From Bacteroidales bacterium (GTDB taxonomy: Bacteria > Bacteroidota > Bacteroidia > Bacteroidales > UBA7960): a DNA stretch of 64,000 nt. The stretch's first letter is position 1, and every line of letters begins with the position of its first letter. The stretch covers positions 1 through 64,000 of the forward strand of contig PUKZ01000095.1 of assembly GCA_003550725.1 (NCBI GenBank). The letters are read 5' to 3'. The notes below the pieces were generated by a model, which had not been told where the DNA came from, searched no databases, and was given only the letters and a program-made list of their open reading frames with translations. This document shows, piece after piece, positions 40,367 to 50,101 of this stretch. Position numbers and translations under genes: made by a program.

Positions 40367-40436
40367 ACCATTTATTTTACACAATGTTTTTTATAAAATT
40401 AAAACTAACTTTTCTATTTTTGTTTATAATACAGCT
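40367..40436 (+). repeat. Intergenic repeat copy B (about 70 bp)
   Basis: ACCATTTATTTTACACAATGTTTTTTATAAAATTAAAACTAACTTTTCTATTTTTG...ACAGCT; contains a TATTTTTG -7-like box at 40415-40422. Confidence 0.6.
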
Positions 40437-40463
40437 GATATTTTAAAAAATAATTTGGCCTCC

Positions 40464-41408
40464 ATGAAATTCCATAACGCATTAGCAATAGGTTCAATGA
40501 TTCTTGTGGCCTGCAATTGTTTTGGATCAAATTCCAATAATTCTGATATAGATATAGATCATAAATCTGCTGATAGTTCAGATATTAATAAGCAGCGTCT
40601 TGCCTGGTTGGCAGGCAGCAAAGCAGTTGCCATAACGGGTTCGGTAATAATGCTTGACCAAATGTGGTACAGGGATTTTCCCCGAAGTTCATTTCATTTT
40701 GAGGATGATATTCTTCACTGGAAGCAACTGGACAAACTCGGACATATAACATCAGCATATAATATCAGTAATGCCAGTTATAAAATGTTCAGATGGGCTG
40801 GCCTGGATAATAAAAGAAGTGCTTTGTACGGAAGTATAACAAGCACTTTATTCATGACATCCATAGAAGTACTGGATGGTTTTTCGAAAGAATGGGGGTT
40901 TTCAGTCAGTGATCAGGCAGCAAATATGGTTGGTGCAGGAATGTTTTACTCACAGCAATTAACCTGGGAATCACAGAAAATTAAACCCAGGTATTCTTTT
41001 ACAAGCAGCGGTATAGAAAAATACCGCCCTGAGCTTTTGGGTTCAAACAAAATAGAAAACATGCTAAAAGATTATAATGGCATGACTTTTTGGTTATCGA
41101 TGAATCTAAACATGTTTTCTCAAAAAAATGAATTCTTTCCGAAATGGTTAAATATAGCTGTTGGTTATGGTGGCGACGGTATGCTGGGGAGCCTGGAAAA
41201 TCCATCTAAACATAAAGGACAGCCACTTCCCGAGTTAGAAAGGTACAGGCAATGGTATCTGGCACCCGATATTGACTTAACACAAATTAATACCGAATCG
41301 CAACTTTTACAACTAATATTTGATGCCCTCGATTTTGTGAAAATTCCAGCACCTGCTATTGAATATAATAATAAACATGGATGGATTTTTCATCTTGTGC
41401 ATTTTTGA
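40464..41408 (+). CDS. DUF2279 domain protein (YfiM-like), probably envelope-associated
   Basis: LDQMWYRDFPRSSFHFEDDILHWKQLDKLGHITSAY...EVLDGFSKEWGFSVSDQAANMVGAGMFYSQQ. Start chosen at ATG 40464 (MKFHNALAIGSMILVAC) rather than TTG 40350. Confidence 0.8.
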   Translation: MKFHNALAIGSMILVACNCFGSNSNNSDIDIDHKSADSSDINKQRLAWLAGSKAVAITGSVIMLDQMWYRDFPRSSFHFEDDILHWKQLDKLGHITSAYNISNASYKMFRWAGLDNKRSALYGSITSTLFMTSIEVLDGFSKEWGFSVSDQAANMVGAGMFYSQQLTWESQKIKPRYSFTSSGIEKYRPELLGSNKIENMLKDYNGMTFWLSMNLNMFSQKNEFFPKWLNIAVGYGGDGMLGSLENPSKHKGQPLPELERYRQWYLAPDIDLTQINTESQLLQLIFDALDFVKIPAPAIEYNNKHGWIFHLVHF

Positions 41409-41471
41409 TTATTAAACTAAATTGATTGTTAAATTATTAACGGGATTTTCAATACCCTGGCCATAAAAAAA

Positions 41472-42782
41472 TTACAAAGTACCAAATATTAAACCTGATA
41501 TTGTAGCCATTATAACCACAAGCACAGCATAAACGATTGTTTTTTGCGTACCCATAACACTGCGTATTACAAGCATATTTGGCAGCGACAATGAAGGGCC
41601 GGCAAGAAGTAATGCAAGTGCAGGGCCTTTACCCATTCCTGATGATAACAATCCTTGCAAAATGGGTATCTCGGTTAAAGTAGCAAAATACATAAATGCA
41701 CCAATTATAGAGGCAAAAAAATTGGCAAACAAAGAATTACCTCCAACCATATTACCTATCCAATCGTCGGGTATTATACCCGGTATATCAGTATCACCAT
41801 GGGTTGAGCCCAGCAAAAATCCGGCAATAACAACACCTATAGCTAACAATGGCAATATTTGTTTGGCAAAACTCCAGGTTGACAACGTCCACTCTTTATT
41901 TTCGCCACCATGGAGTAATGTTATTACCGATAAACCGGCAATTCCTAAAACAAATGGAATACTGGTGTCAGTAGTAACCCATGAACTAACCAGTACAGGA
42001 GCTGATGCCAAAGCAACCCATTGCCAGGGAATATTAAGTATCTCAATAAGCGAATAAGCAAGCAAGACACCGAGCAAAGCAGTTATTGTCCATTTATTTG
42101 ACCAAACAAAATACCAAAAACCGGTAGTCATATCTGGAGCAGGTTCACCCCAATTAACAAAAACAAGAATTAAAACAAGAATAAAGAAATGTATGGAAGT
42201 TTGCCATAATGGCCTGGTTTCAGAAGGAACTTCAACTTTCATTTGTTCTTCAGCCTTAATGCTCTCTTCTCTTCGATAAATAAAGTTCATAATCAAACCT
42301 ATTACCACGGCAAACACCACGGCACCTATAATTCTGGCAAGGCCCATCTCCCAACCCAACACACGGGCAGTTAAAATTATGGCAAGAATATTAATTGCAG
42401 GCCCGGAATATAAAAAAGCCACTGCCGGACCTAATCCAGCCCCACGTTTGTGAATACTCGAAAACAAAGGTAATATAGTACAGGAGCATACAGCCAAAAT
42501 AGTACCCGATATTGATGCTATTGAATATGAAGCCCATTTTTTTGCATTAGCACCAAAATATTTTATCACAGCTGCTTGATTAACAAAAACCGCAATAACG
42601 CCAGCAATGAAAAAAGCCGGAAGCAAACATAAAATCACATGCTCCTGTGCATACCACCGAGCCAAATCTAAAGAAGCAATAATTGCAGTGCGAAACCCTG
42701 CAATTTCCAAAGGCATATTGTATGCAAACAAGAAAAAAACTAAAATCCAGAAAAGTATCTTTATCTCATTTTTCCAATCCAT
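41472..42782 (-). CDS. Predicted permease (ArsP/DUF318 family)
   Basis: AVCSCTILPLFSSIHKRGAGLGPAVAFLYSGPAINILAIILTARVLG and LLAGPSLSLPNMLVI; polytopic. Confidence 0.88.
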   Translation of the reverse strand: MDWKNEIKILFWILVFFLFAYNMPLEIAGFRTAIIASLDLARWYAQEHVILCLLPAFFIAGVIAVFVNQAAVIKYFGANAKKWASYSIASISGTILAVCSCTILPLFSSIHKRGAGLGPAVAFLYSGPAINILAIILTARVLGWEMGLARIIGAVVFAVVIGLIMNFIYRREESIKAEEQMKVEVPSETRPLWQTSIHFFILVLILVFVNWGEPAPDMTTGFWYFVWSNKWTITALLGVLLAYSLIEILNIPWQWVALASAPVLVSSWVTTDTSIPFVLGIAGLSVITLLHGGENKEWTLSTWSFAKQILPLLAIGVVIAGFLLGSTHGDTDIPGIIPDDWIGNMVGGNSLFANFFASIIGAFMYFATLTEIPILQGLLSSGMGKGPALALLLAGPSLSLPNMLVIRSVMGTQKTIVYAVLVVIMATISGLIFGTL

Positions 42783-42891
42783 AATCGTTCTAAAAAATTG
42801 TGTAGAGCAAGAGCCTATAAGAACACCTTATTTAATAAAGCCTAAAACTATGATATCCGGCATAAATCCTCTTACTACAAAAAACTCATTA

Positions 42892-43137
42892 TTACTTGTT
42901 TTTCCCGCCTGCAAGAAGTTCTTTAATCTCTTTAACGCTTGCAAGCTTGCCGCTCAATACAACCTCACCGTCAACAACTAATCCAGGGGTGCGAGAAATA
43001 CCATAAGTCATAATTTTACTGATATCTTCTTCCTTTGTAAAATCCGCATCAATACCAAGCTCCTCTATAGCCTGTTTTTTAGCTTTTTCAAGCTCACGAC
43101 ACCTGTAACATCCCGGTCCTAATACTTTAATTTCCAT
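42892..43137 (-). CDS. Small thioredoxin-like protein (TM0996/MM1050 redox-disulfide family)
   Basis: MEIKVLGPGCYRCRELEKAKKQAIEELGIDADFTKEEDISKIMTYGISRTPGLVVDGEVVLSGK. Start at ATG 43137 instead of 43173. Confidence 0.88.
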   Translation of the reverse strand: MEIKVLGPGCYRCRELEKAKKQAIEELGIDADFTKEEDISKIMTYGISRTPGLVVDGEVVLSGKLASVKEIKELLAGGKNK

Positions 43138-43183
43138 AGTATAAAATTTTTCAGTTCGTGAATATGCGAACAAATTTATGAAA

Positions 43184-43501
43184 TTATTTTAGTTCAAACA
43201 AATCTGAAAATAATTTTATAACTTCTTCCCAGTTATTCCTGTTTAAGCAGTATTTAATTTTAGGCGACTCTATTTCACCCTGAATTAAACCCGAATTTTT
43301 TAATTCTTTTAAATGTTGCGATAAAGTAGATTTTGCTATTGGTAAAACTTTTGACAAATCACCGCTATAACAACAGCTACTGTTTGAAAGTAACCTGATT
43401 ATGTAAATCCTTACCGGATGAGACAGAGCTTTGGCATATCTGGCAATTTTATCATCATCTTGACTGGGTATTTCCATTTTTACATATATGTTTTGATTCA
43501 A
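43184..43501 (-). CDS. ArsR-family HTH transcriptional regulator
   Basis: ALSHPVRIYIIRLLSNSSCCYSGDLSKVLPIAKSTLSQHLKELKNSGLIQGEIESPKIKYCLN. Confidence 0.9.
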   Translation of the reverse strand: MNQNIYVKMEIPSQDDDKIARYAKALSHPVRIYIIRLLSNSSCCYSGDLSKVLPIAKSTLSQHLKELKNSGLIQGEIESPKIKYCLNRNNWEEVIKLFSDLFELK

Positions 43502-43733
43502 ATATCGAAAATAATACTTTTTCCAAAATTATTATTTATCTGAAAAAAATTGTAAGTGATAAGCCTGTGAAAAAAATTACAAGTTGGTTTAGTCATTAAA
43601 TAAATATCACATAACTGTTCAAATAAAACAATTACATAGCTTAACAAACAATCATTCTCATGTAACACACATTTTTAAAATTTCATTAGTAACCAAAAAA
43701 AGCTGCTTCTTATATTATTTATTAAAAAAGTAT

Positions 43734-43741
43734 TATCTTTG
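43734..43741 (+). promoter_or_regulatory. Putative -7 box TATCTTTG upstream of the C25 peptidase gene
   Basis: Matches TAnnTTTG; no clear -33 TTTG. Confidence 0.35.
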
Positions 43742-43856
43742 CTTTGATAAAGAATATCAAATCCTAATTAAGATATTGGTAATTCTTATTTGTTAAAAGA
43801 AGAACTATAGTGTTTAATTCAAACATCTAATTTATTAATCAAAAAAATCTAAGTTT

Positions 43857-46583
43857 ATGAGTCGAAACATTTATTTAATTATTTTATTAGTGGTTGGAAT
43901 GATTTTCCCTGCCAATGGTTTGAGTAACTGGGTTGAAATTAATCAATCCGGACAAACTTCGGCAGATGTAAAACTCATTCACAGCAATATTCAGGAAACT
44001 CAAATTCAATATTCACTGGATGGTTACAATAAAACTCCTTTAGAGACCCCGCGTGGAATAGAAAATGTTATCAGTGTTGGAGAGGGGACACAAATAATGG
44101 AGAAAGGCATGCCTGATTTGGCAAAACTGGTTTCAACCATAATAATTCCTGATATGGACAAAATGGAGATCAATGTAGTTAGCTCTGAATACCAGGAGTT
44201 TACTGACGTTGAAGTAGCACCTTCTAAGGGGCACTTCGATAGAAGTACTGATCCCGATGATGTTCCTTTCACTTATGGTGAAGCATACGAGACAGATGCT
44301 TTCTGGCCCGAAGATTTAGCTCAACTGGAAGAACCTTTTATTATGAGGGATTTCCGTGGCCAAACGGTAACTATATTTCCTTTCCAGTATAATCCTGTGA
44401 GCAAAACACTCCGTGTTTACACCGATATAGAAGTTGAGATAACTTCTACCGGCGAAGAGGGGGAAACAACTTTAGAACGCAGGCAAGAAGAAATATTAGT
44501 TGAGCCGGAATTTGGTCGGATTTATGAGCGTTTCTTTTTAAACATTGCTGCTGCCGAAAGAGGTTATCCTATGCTTGAAACCGAAGAAGGCAGCCTGCTG
44601 ATTATTTGTTATGATGATTTTATGGATGCAATGAAACCTTTCGTTGACTGGAAGCGGACAACTGGAAGAAAAACCGAACTGGTATCCACAGAAGAAGCCG
44701 GAACCACATCGGGAGCTATTCAAGCTTACGTAGAAGACTATTATCACGATAACGAAAACTTTGCTCATTTGCTATTAATAGGCGACTCAGACCAAATCCC
44801 TCCTGTACCAGGCTGGGGAGGTCATTCCGACAATGCTTTTGGATTTATTGAATCGCCCAATTTTAACGATATTTTCGTAGGGCGCTTTTCTGCAGAAAAT
44901 ATTGAAGAAGTTGAAACACAAGTGCAACGTACTATAGAATACGAAAGAGATATTGACGAATCAGATGAATGGTTAAGTACGGGCTTGGGAGTTGCAAGAA
45001 ATGAAGGTACCGGCATGGGTCATCACGGTGAGGGTGACCATCAGCATATGGACTTTATTAAAGACACTTTGCTTAACTATACTTATAATGAGGTACACAG
45101 TTGCTATGACGGGACAGGTTACAGTACCTCTGCCGCTGAAATTTCGGGGCATATCGAAGACGGAGTCTCTACTATTAACTTCTGCAATCACGGTTCTGTG
45201 ACCGGCTGGAGTGTTGCCAATTACGGCATGTTCCATGTAAACAATCTTGAAAACGTAGGCAAACTGCCATATATTCAGTCAGTTGCATGTGTTAACGGTG
45301 CTTTCGTAGGCCAAACATGCTTTGCAGAGGCCTGGTTGAGGGCAACCGACGATGATGGTGAACCAACAGGTGCTATAGCCATGATGGCTGCTACTATTAA
45401 CCAGCCCTGGCAACCACCAATGTGCGGGCAAGACGAAATGGTAAGTATTAAGACGGAAGAAAGTATCGAGCACGGCCCAACAATTAAAAGAACTTATGGC
45501 GGTATTACTGCCAACGGCAGCATGTTTATGATTCCTCAATACGGTGGACAGGGAACCAGCACTCATGCAACATGGATATTGTTTGGTGACCCATCACTGA
45601 TGGTAAGAACAGATGTGCCAACACCATTTGAACCTGAATACGCCAGCGAAATAGAAGCAGGTGCAGAATCATTTATAGTTGAATCAGTTGAAGATGGTGC
45701 AACAGTTGCAATAACAATGATAAACGAAGAAGATGAAGTAGAAATACTTGGTACTGCAATTGCAGAAGATGATATAGCAGAAATCGAATTTGATGAACCT
45801 CTGCCGGAAGAAGGAACAGTAACACTGGCAATTACCGGCTTCAATAAAGTAACTTATATTAACGACGAAATTGATATCCTGGAAACCTATACTGTTACTT
45901 TCAATATAGAAGATAAAGACGGTGATCAAATAGAAAATGCTATCATTACTTTTGATGGTGAAGAATACGAAGCAGGCGAATATGAGATCGAAGGCCTGGA
46001 AGAAGGAAGTTACGAATATAAAGTTGAAAAAGAAGGTTACTTCGGCAAAGAGGGTGAAGTTGATGTTGACGACGATATTACTGTAGATGTTACCATGGAA
46101 AGGTCTTTCATAGTTACATTTGATATTGAAGACGAGTGGGGCAATGAAATAGAAAATGCCACAATTACTTTCGACGGCCAACAATACGAGCAAGGTGAAT
46201 ATAAAATTGAAAAAATAAAAGAAGGAACATATAGTTACAAGGTTGAAAAAGATCATTACCATCCATTTGAAGATGAAGTTGTGGTGGATGATGATATTAC
46301 TGAATATGTAATTATTGAAGCTGACGGCACATTCACTGATACCCCCGGGGAAGTTAAATTTTCAGTATTCCCAAATCCTGCACGCGACAATTTTACTGTT
46401 AAATCAAGCGAAAAGATTAAAGAAATCAGGCTGATAGATGTCAGCGGACAAGTAATCTTAGATATTCCCGCAGATGGATTTGAAGTTGACATTAATGTAA
46501 GTAGCCTGCGGGCAGGAGTTTACTTTATGCAAATACACACTTCTGAAAGTGTAATAACTGAACGGGTTCAGATATCGCAATAA
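43857..46583 (+). CDS. C25 (gingipain-like) cysteine peptidase with two tandem carboxypeptidase-regulatory-like domains and a T9SS type A sorting domain
   Basis: TINFCNHGSVTGWS (His) and YIQSVACVNGAF (Cys) catalytic region; duplicated TVTFNIEDKDGDQIENAIITFDGEEYEAGEYEIEGLEEGSYEYKVEKEGY; C-terminal FSVFPNPARDNFTVKS...GVYFMQIHTSESVITERVQISQ. Confidence 0.93.
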   Translation: MSRNIYLIILLVVGMIFPANGLSNWVEINQSGQTSADVKLIHSNIQETQIQYSLDGYNKTPLETPRGIENVISVGEGTQIMEKGMPDLAKLVSTIIIPDMDKMEINVVSSEYQEFTDVEVAPSKGHFDRSTDPDDVPFTYGEAYETDAFWPEDLAQLEEPFIMRDFRGQTVTIFPFQYNPVSKTLRVYTDIEVEITSTGEEGETTLERRQEEILVEPEFGRIYERFFLNIAAAERGYPMLETEEGSLLIICYDDFMDAMKPFVDWKRTTGRKTELVSTEEAGTTSGAIQAYVEDYYHDNENFAHLLLIGDSDQIPPVPGWGGHSDNAFGFIESPNFNDIFVGRFSAENIEEVETQVQRTIEYERDIDESDEWLSTGLGVARNEGTGMGHHGEGDHQHMDFIKDTLLNYTYNEVHSCYDGTGYSTSAAEISGHIEDGVSTINFCNHGSVTGWSVANYGMFHVNNLENVGKLPYIQSVACVNGAFVGQTCFAEAWLRATDDDGEPTGAIAMMAATINQPWQPPMCGQDEMVSIKTEESIEHGPTIKRTYGGITANGSMFMIPQYGGQGTSTHATWILFGDPSLMVRTDVPTPFEPEYASEIEAGAESFIVESVEDGATVAITMINEEDEVEILGTAIAEDDIAEIEFDEPLPEEGTVTLAITGFNKVTYINDEIDILETYTVTFNIEDKDGDQIENAIITFDGEEYEAGEYEIEGLEEGSYEYKVEKEGYFGKEGEVDVDDDITVDVTMERSFIVTFDIEDEWGNEIENATITFDGQQYEQGEYKIEKIKEGTYSYKVEKDHYHPFEDEVVVDDDITEYVIIEADGTFTDTPGEVKFSVFPNPARDNFTVKSSEKIKEIRLIDVSGQVILDIPADGFEVDINVSSLRAGVYFMQIHTSESVITERVQISQ

Positions 46584-46616
46584 ATAAACTTTAAAAACAG
46601 TTAACTTTCATATAAT

Positions 46617-46651
46617 AAAAAAGGGAAGGTCAAAATGCCTTCCCTTTTTTT
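46617..46651. terminator. Probable bidirectional terminator between the C25 peptidase gene and recG
   Basis: AAAAAAGGGAAGG-TCAAAATG-CCTTCCCTTTTTTT stem-loop between convergent genes. Confidence 0.85.
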
Positions 46652-46675
46652 ATTTAATAACCTGTAAATATTGAT

Positions 46676-48784
46676 TCAACTAATCTTGCTCCAGGACTTT
46701 TTTTCCAAATAAAGCTCTTCATATTTTTTTCTTAACTTCTGATGGCATTGTTTTTCAAGCATAGGGTCTTGTTCAGTTATTTTAACAGCATAATCCCTGG
46801 CAACTTTTAGTATTTTCTCATCTTTTGTAATATCAGCAATTTTCATTTCAAGAATACCGCTCTGCTTAGTGCCTTCAATATCTCCCGGGCCACGAAGCTT
46901 GAGGTCAGTTTCGGCAATCTTGAATCCGTCGTTTGTTTTAACCATCGTTTCTACACGCTGCCTGGCTTCATTGCTTAATTTAACCCCGGTCATTAAAATA
47001 CAATACGATTGTTCAGCGCCTCGCCCAACGCGGCCTCTTAGCTGGTGCAATTGGGAAAGTCCAAAACGCTCGGCATTTTCAATAATCATAACAGATGCAT
47101 TGGGAATATCTACACCAACCTCTATAACTGTGGTAGAAACCAATATTTGTGTGTCACCCCTGATAAACCTCATCATTTCATAGTTTTTATCAGCTGATTT
47201 CATCTGGCCATGTACAATACTAACCCCATAATCAGGCAAAGGAAATGCTCTTACAATGCTTTCATACCCGTCTTTAAGGTCTTTCAAATCAAGCTTTTTT
47301 GATTCTTCAATCAATGGATAAACTATATAAATCTGCCGGCCCTTTTTAATCTGATCACGAATAAATCCAAATACTTTTAAACGATTTAAATCATATTTAT
47401 GAATAGTCTTAACAGGTTTTCGGCCACCTGGCAACTCATCAATTACAGATATATCCAAATCACCATACACTGTCATGGCAAGTGTGCGGGGAATTGGAGT
47501 GGCAGTCATAACCAAAACATGAGGAGAGATTTGGTTTTTATACCATAACTTAGCACGTTGAGCCACCCCAAAACGGTGTTGCTCATCTATAACAACGAAA
47601 CCCAAATTTTTGAATTTTACAACCTCTTCAATCAATGCATGAGTGCCTATTAACAAATGCAGCTCACCATTAACAAGATCTTTAAGAATGCCGGCTCTGT
47701 CACTACTTTTTGTTGAACCAGTCAATAAACCCACATTAACACCAATATCTTTAAGTGATTTGGAAATAGTTACATAGTGTTGCTGTGACAATATTTCTGT
47801 AGGAGCCATCAAACAAGCCTGATAACCATTATCAACAGCAAGCAACATCGACATAAGGGCTACAACAGTTTTACCACTCCCAACATCCCCGTGCAACAAA
47901 CGATTCATTTGTTTACCCGTCTTCACATCTTGCCTTATCTCTCGTATAACCTTTTTTTGAGCATTCGTAAGATCAAAGTTTAACACATTGTAATAATACT
48001 GGTTAAAAAAATCACCTACCTTATCATAAATTATCCCCCGGGCCTTCTCGGTACGCAATTTCTTAAGCCTCAACAAATTCAACTGTATAAAAAACAACTC
48101 CTCAAACTTCAACCGGGCAATTGCCCTGCCAAGCAATCTATGGTTTTTGGGAAAATGAATGTTTACTATAGCATCATGCTTATTAAGTAATTTAAGATCA
48201 CTAATAATATTTGCCGGCAAACACTCCTCTATTTTTAATCTCGAATCATCAAGTAATGTTTTTATCAATTTGTTGATACCTTTGCTGTCAAGCCATTTAT
48301 TTTTCAATTTTTCGGAAGAGCTATACATGGGCTTCATTCCCGAACCCTGTGTAATACTGACCTTATCAGAACTTTCTATTTCAGGATGGGCTATATTTAT
48401 TTTATTACCATATTCACTGGGCTTTCCAAAAATAATATATCTTACACTCGCCTTAAAAGCATTTTTTAACCATTTAAATCCACGAAACCAAACCAATTCC
48501 ACACTGCCTGTTTCATCATAAAACCTGGCAGTCATTCGGGTAGTTCTTTTGTGACCGTGAAACTTAATATCTGAAATATAACCACTTAATTGAACATAAG
48601 CCATACCAGGTTTTATCTCATTAACCTTATAAATTTTGCTGCGATCAATATAACGATAAGGATAATAGGAAAGCAAATCATCCAACGTGTTAATATTTAA
48701 CTCTCCCCTTAAAAGATTTCCTCTTTCAGGACCAACACCTTTAAGGTATTCAATGGATGTTTTTAAAAAATCATTGTTTGCCAT
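46676..48784 (-). CDS. recG: ATP-dependent DNA helicase RecG
   Basis: RLLHGDVGSGKTVVALMSMLLA; VIDEQHRFGVAQRAKL; MTATPIPRTLAMTVYGDLDISVIDELPGGRKP; QLRGRVGRG. Confidence 0.97.
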   Translation of the reverse strand: MANNDFLKTSIEYLKGVGPERGNLLRGELNINTLDDLLSYYPYRYIDRSKIYKVNEIKPGMAYVQLSGYISDIKFHGHKRTTRMTARFYDETGSVELVWFRGFKWLKNAFKASVRYIIFGKPSEYGNKINIAHPEIESSDKVSITQGSGMKPMYSSSEKLKNKWLDSKGINKLIKTLLDDSRLKIEECLPANIISDLKLLNKHDAIVNIHFPKNHRLLGRAIARLKFEELFFIQLNLLRLKKLRTEKARGIIYDKVGDFFNQYYYNVLNFDLTNAQKKVIREIRQDVKTGKQMNRLLHGDVGSGKTVVALMSMLLAVDNGYQACLMAPTEILSQQHYVTISKSLKDIGVNVGLLTGSTKSSDRAGILKDLVNGELHLLIGTHALIEEVVKFKNLGFVVIDEQHRFGVAQRAKLWYKNQISPHVLVMTATPIPRTLAMTVYGDLDISVIDELPGGRKPVKTIHKYDLNRLKVFGFIRDQIKKGRQIYIVYPLIEESKKLDLKDLKDGYESIVRAFPLPDYGVSIVHGQMKSADKNYEMMRFIRGDTQILVSTTVIEVGVDIPNASVMIIENAERFGLSQLHQLRGRVGRGAEQSYCILMTGVKLSNEARQRVETMVKTNDGFKIAETDLKLRGPGDIEGTKQSGILEMKIADITKDEKILKVARDYAVKITEQDPMLEKQCHQKLRKKYEELYLEKKSWSKIS

Positions 48785-48866
48785 TTCCCCGTTAGGTTTT
48801 AAAAAATATTTCCGGGAAAATCAAAGTTCAATAAATTCATAATATTAAAAGAAGCGCAACTCAAAC

Positions 48867-49442
48867 TTATTGATCATTTATCTTTTTTGCATTAATTTCA
48901 GCCTTAAGTATAAAAAACTCATTTTCATCATCTAAAGGCAAAAATTGATAAACAAGCTTGTTCCTGGTACGTTTGGCAACTTCAATAAGACCTAATCCTG
49001 CACCCCCCTTTTCAGAAATACAACCCTCTGTAATCTGCTTTTTATACATCATCTTCAATTCATCCCTGCTTGATTGATTAACTTCTTTTATCGTTTGTTC
49101 CAGATATTTTTTCTTTTGTAAAGTAACCTTATTGGCAGTAATAACATAATAAATATCATCTTTTTGACCAATCAGAAATAGTCCTTTCCCGATATGAAAC
49201 TTATCAATTATCTCATCAGAATGCTTGGTTATGTTCTGTAATGTTTCAACCATTACCGAATAAACCTTACTAATAGTAGACTTCTGCTCATCTTTCCTGC
49301 CCATATCTTCTTCGGCCATGCGGGTAAACATTTTAGTAATCTGGTGATGAAATCCTCCCAAATAAACAATGGAAATCCCATTTTCTGTCATCTCGTCATA
49401 AATATTCAACACCGACTTAATAAATCCAACTGTTAGTTTCAT
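48867..49442 (-). CDS. SiaB family protein kinase (HATPase-like)
   Basis: YLGGFHHQITKMFTRMAEEDM...VMVETLQNITKHS...ISEKGGAGLGLIEVAKRT. Confidence 0.8.
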   Translation of the reverse strand: MKLTVGFIKSVLNIYDEMTENGISIVYLGGFHHQITKMFTRMAEEDMGRKDEQKSTISKVYSVMVETLQNITKHSDEIIDKFHIGKGLFLIGQKDDIYYVITANKVTLQKKKYLEQTIKEVNQSSRDELKMMYKKQITEGCISEKGGAGLGLIEVAKRTRNKLVYQFLPLDDENEFFILKAEINAKKINDQ

Positions 49443-50101
49443 ATAAATATAGTTTAATGATGTAATTATTTAATAATAATATTTGTGATTTCGTAGTGTT
49501 AAAATTAATGTAATAGTTAACTTTTGCTAAATTAAAAAAAAATAAATATTAACAAATCAGTGATTCACATAATTATCATAATCATATAAAATATTTGCCG
49601 GCATAAAATCTTATACAATGCAAGTACTTATAACCAAAGGCAAATAATTAAACTTTTATAAAAAACTTTTAAACAATACTATATTTTTCAATAAAAAAAC
49701 CACTATATCAAAAAAATATCCGTCTGTCAATAAAACACTCTTGAAAACAATGCATAGGCAATATTTTTTTCTAATAACAGCAATTACAAGCAAACAGAAA
49801 ATGACAAATTTGGCCTTTAAACTTTTTATTGGTAAAACTGTTATTTAGGTTAGAAATTTTTTAAACAACTTTCTTATAGAATATTCTCTAATTTGTAATT
49901 TTGCAGTAATTTGTAAATGACATTAATTTTCTGTTTTTTTTAATAGAAAATTTTATTCACTAACATATTGTTTACCTTATTGTTTTGTTATACTTCATCA
50001 TATAATTAAAGCTAATAAGTCATTTTTAATCAAATTTAGCAAATAGCCATTTTCCATAAATAAATTTAAAGAGCCACATATTTATTATTACTAGATTTAA
50101 T

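Noticed and set aside
41662-42057. 131-aa plus-strand ORF
   Set aside because: Antisense to the permease gene; no recognisable motif.
45684-46262. 192-aa minus-strand ORF
   Set aside because: Antisense to the acidic repeat domains of the C25 peptidase; low-complexity F/I/N-rich translation with no start context. An artefact of a biased coding strand.
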